This document shows, one piece after another, positions 63,734-64,000 of a DNA stretch of 64,000 nucleotides. The notes under the pieces were generated by a model. That model did no database searches and was not told where the DNA came from. It saw only the letters and a list, made by a program, of their open reading frames with translations. The DNA lies in contig NC_021149.1 of NCBI RefSeq assembly GCF_000380335.1, forward strand, positions 5,198,501-5,262,500, written 5' to 3'. The position numbers were made by a program, and so were the translations under genes. Source of the stretch: Azotobacter vinelandii CA (GTDB taxonomy: Bacteria; Pseudomonadota; Gammaproteobacteria; Pseudomonadales; Pseudomonadaceae). Each line of letters starts with the position of its first letter. Position 1 is the stretch's first letter.

Positions 63734-64000
63734 GCCTCGGCCTCCTTCTTGCCCTCGAACAGCGCATCCAGCGTCTCGATCAGCTCGCGTGGCGGGCGCA
63801 CCCAATGGATGCCCTGCCCCGCCGCGCGGCTGCCGCGCAGGAACAGGCAGAGCGCGCCGCCCAGGTGCGCGTCGTAGTCGTAGCCGGGCAGGCGCGCCCG
63901 CAACTGGCGGTGCAGGGCCAGCAGGTAGAGCACCGACTGTAGGTCGTAGCGGTGGCTGGCGGCGGTCGCCGCCATCGCCTCGGCGCTGTAGGCGGCATCG
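63730..64000 (-). CDS. recB: Exodeoxyribonuclease V subunit beta (RecB), C-terminal end
   Basis: The last 89 codons of RecB; the gene continues beyond the right edge. YDLQSVLYLLALHRQLRARL and YDYDAHLGGALCLFLRG match the end of the RecB nuclease domain. Its stop overlaps the recD start. Confidence 0.93.
   Translation of the reverse strand, partial: DAAYSAEAMAATAASHRYDLQSVLYLLALHRQLRARLPGYDYDAHLGGALCLFLRGSRAAGQGIHWVRPPRELIETLDALFEGKKEAEA

Overview
The window is high-GC gammaproteobacterial DNA, almost certainly from Azotobacter and most probably A. vinelandii. Three of its mannuronan C-5-epimerases match the known A. vinelandii enzymes AlgE4 (553 aa), AlgE6 (874 aa) and AlgE7 (856 aa) in length, module order and remembered sequence; the identification is from memory, not from a search.

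Region 1 (1-13.9 kb, all minus strand) is the secreted, Ca2+-dependent alginate epimerase cluster: a fifth-family-member A-module cut by the window edge, algE4 (A-R), algE6 (A-R-R-R), an intact gene of seven R-modules with no catalytic module, the decayed A-module that once preceded it, and algE7 (A-R-R-R). GC-rich inverted repeats lie just downstream of most of these genes.

Region 2 (13.9-23.4 kb) is galactonate catabolism. The minus-strand operon reads IclR regulator - dgoK - dgoA - dgoD - transporter - second transporter - 2-hydroxyacid dehydrogenase, with tight overlaps at its start. Divergent from it is pyruvate kinase, followed by a stub of enolase. Two copies of a palindrome (CAATATATG-N11-CATATATTG) sit between the IclR gene and pyk. 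A 140-bp MITE-like element separates dgoD from the transporter.

Region 3 (23.9-42.3 kb) is alpha-galactoside and related sugar use: maltoporin, AraC regulator, GH36 and GH4 alpha-galactosidases, a LacY-type symporter, a short-chain dehydrogenase, an SMP-30 lactonase, aldose 1-epimerase, a GH13 alpha-glucosidase, a ScrY-type porin and an aldo/keto reductase. With region 2 it supplies a full De Ley-Doudoroff route: melibiose or raffinose to galactose, galactonolactone, galactonate, KDGal, KDPGal, then pyruvate plus glyceraldehyde 3-phosphate. The same IclR palindrome recurs at 29.5 kb beside a remnant of the IclR gene. A separate promoter element occurs four times, with a -10-like hexamer exactly 62 nt from its start in three copies. 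This region also holds transposase, GH13 and IclR remnants and an AT-rich stretch, so it has been rearranged and is partly decaying.

Region 4 (42.3-49.1 kb) is an RND efflux operon (lipoprotein adaptor, inner-membrane pump, outer-membrane channel) with a divergent IclR repressor. Region 5 (49.2-53.6 kb) is a ketone-body/acetoacetate operon (scoA-scoB-thiolase-short 3-hydroxyacyl-CoA dehydrogenase) with a divergent LysR regulator. Region 6 (53.7-64 kb) contains a lone periplasmic sugar-binding-like protein, LpxO, a PAP2-like membrane protein, an EAL-CBS-GGDEF protein, a chemoreceptor, a small membrane-anchored protein, a DUF559 protein, hairpin and tandem repeats, recD and the end of recB. No rRNA, tRNA or CRISPR array was seen.
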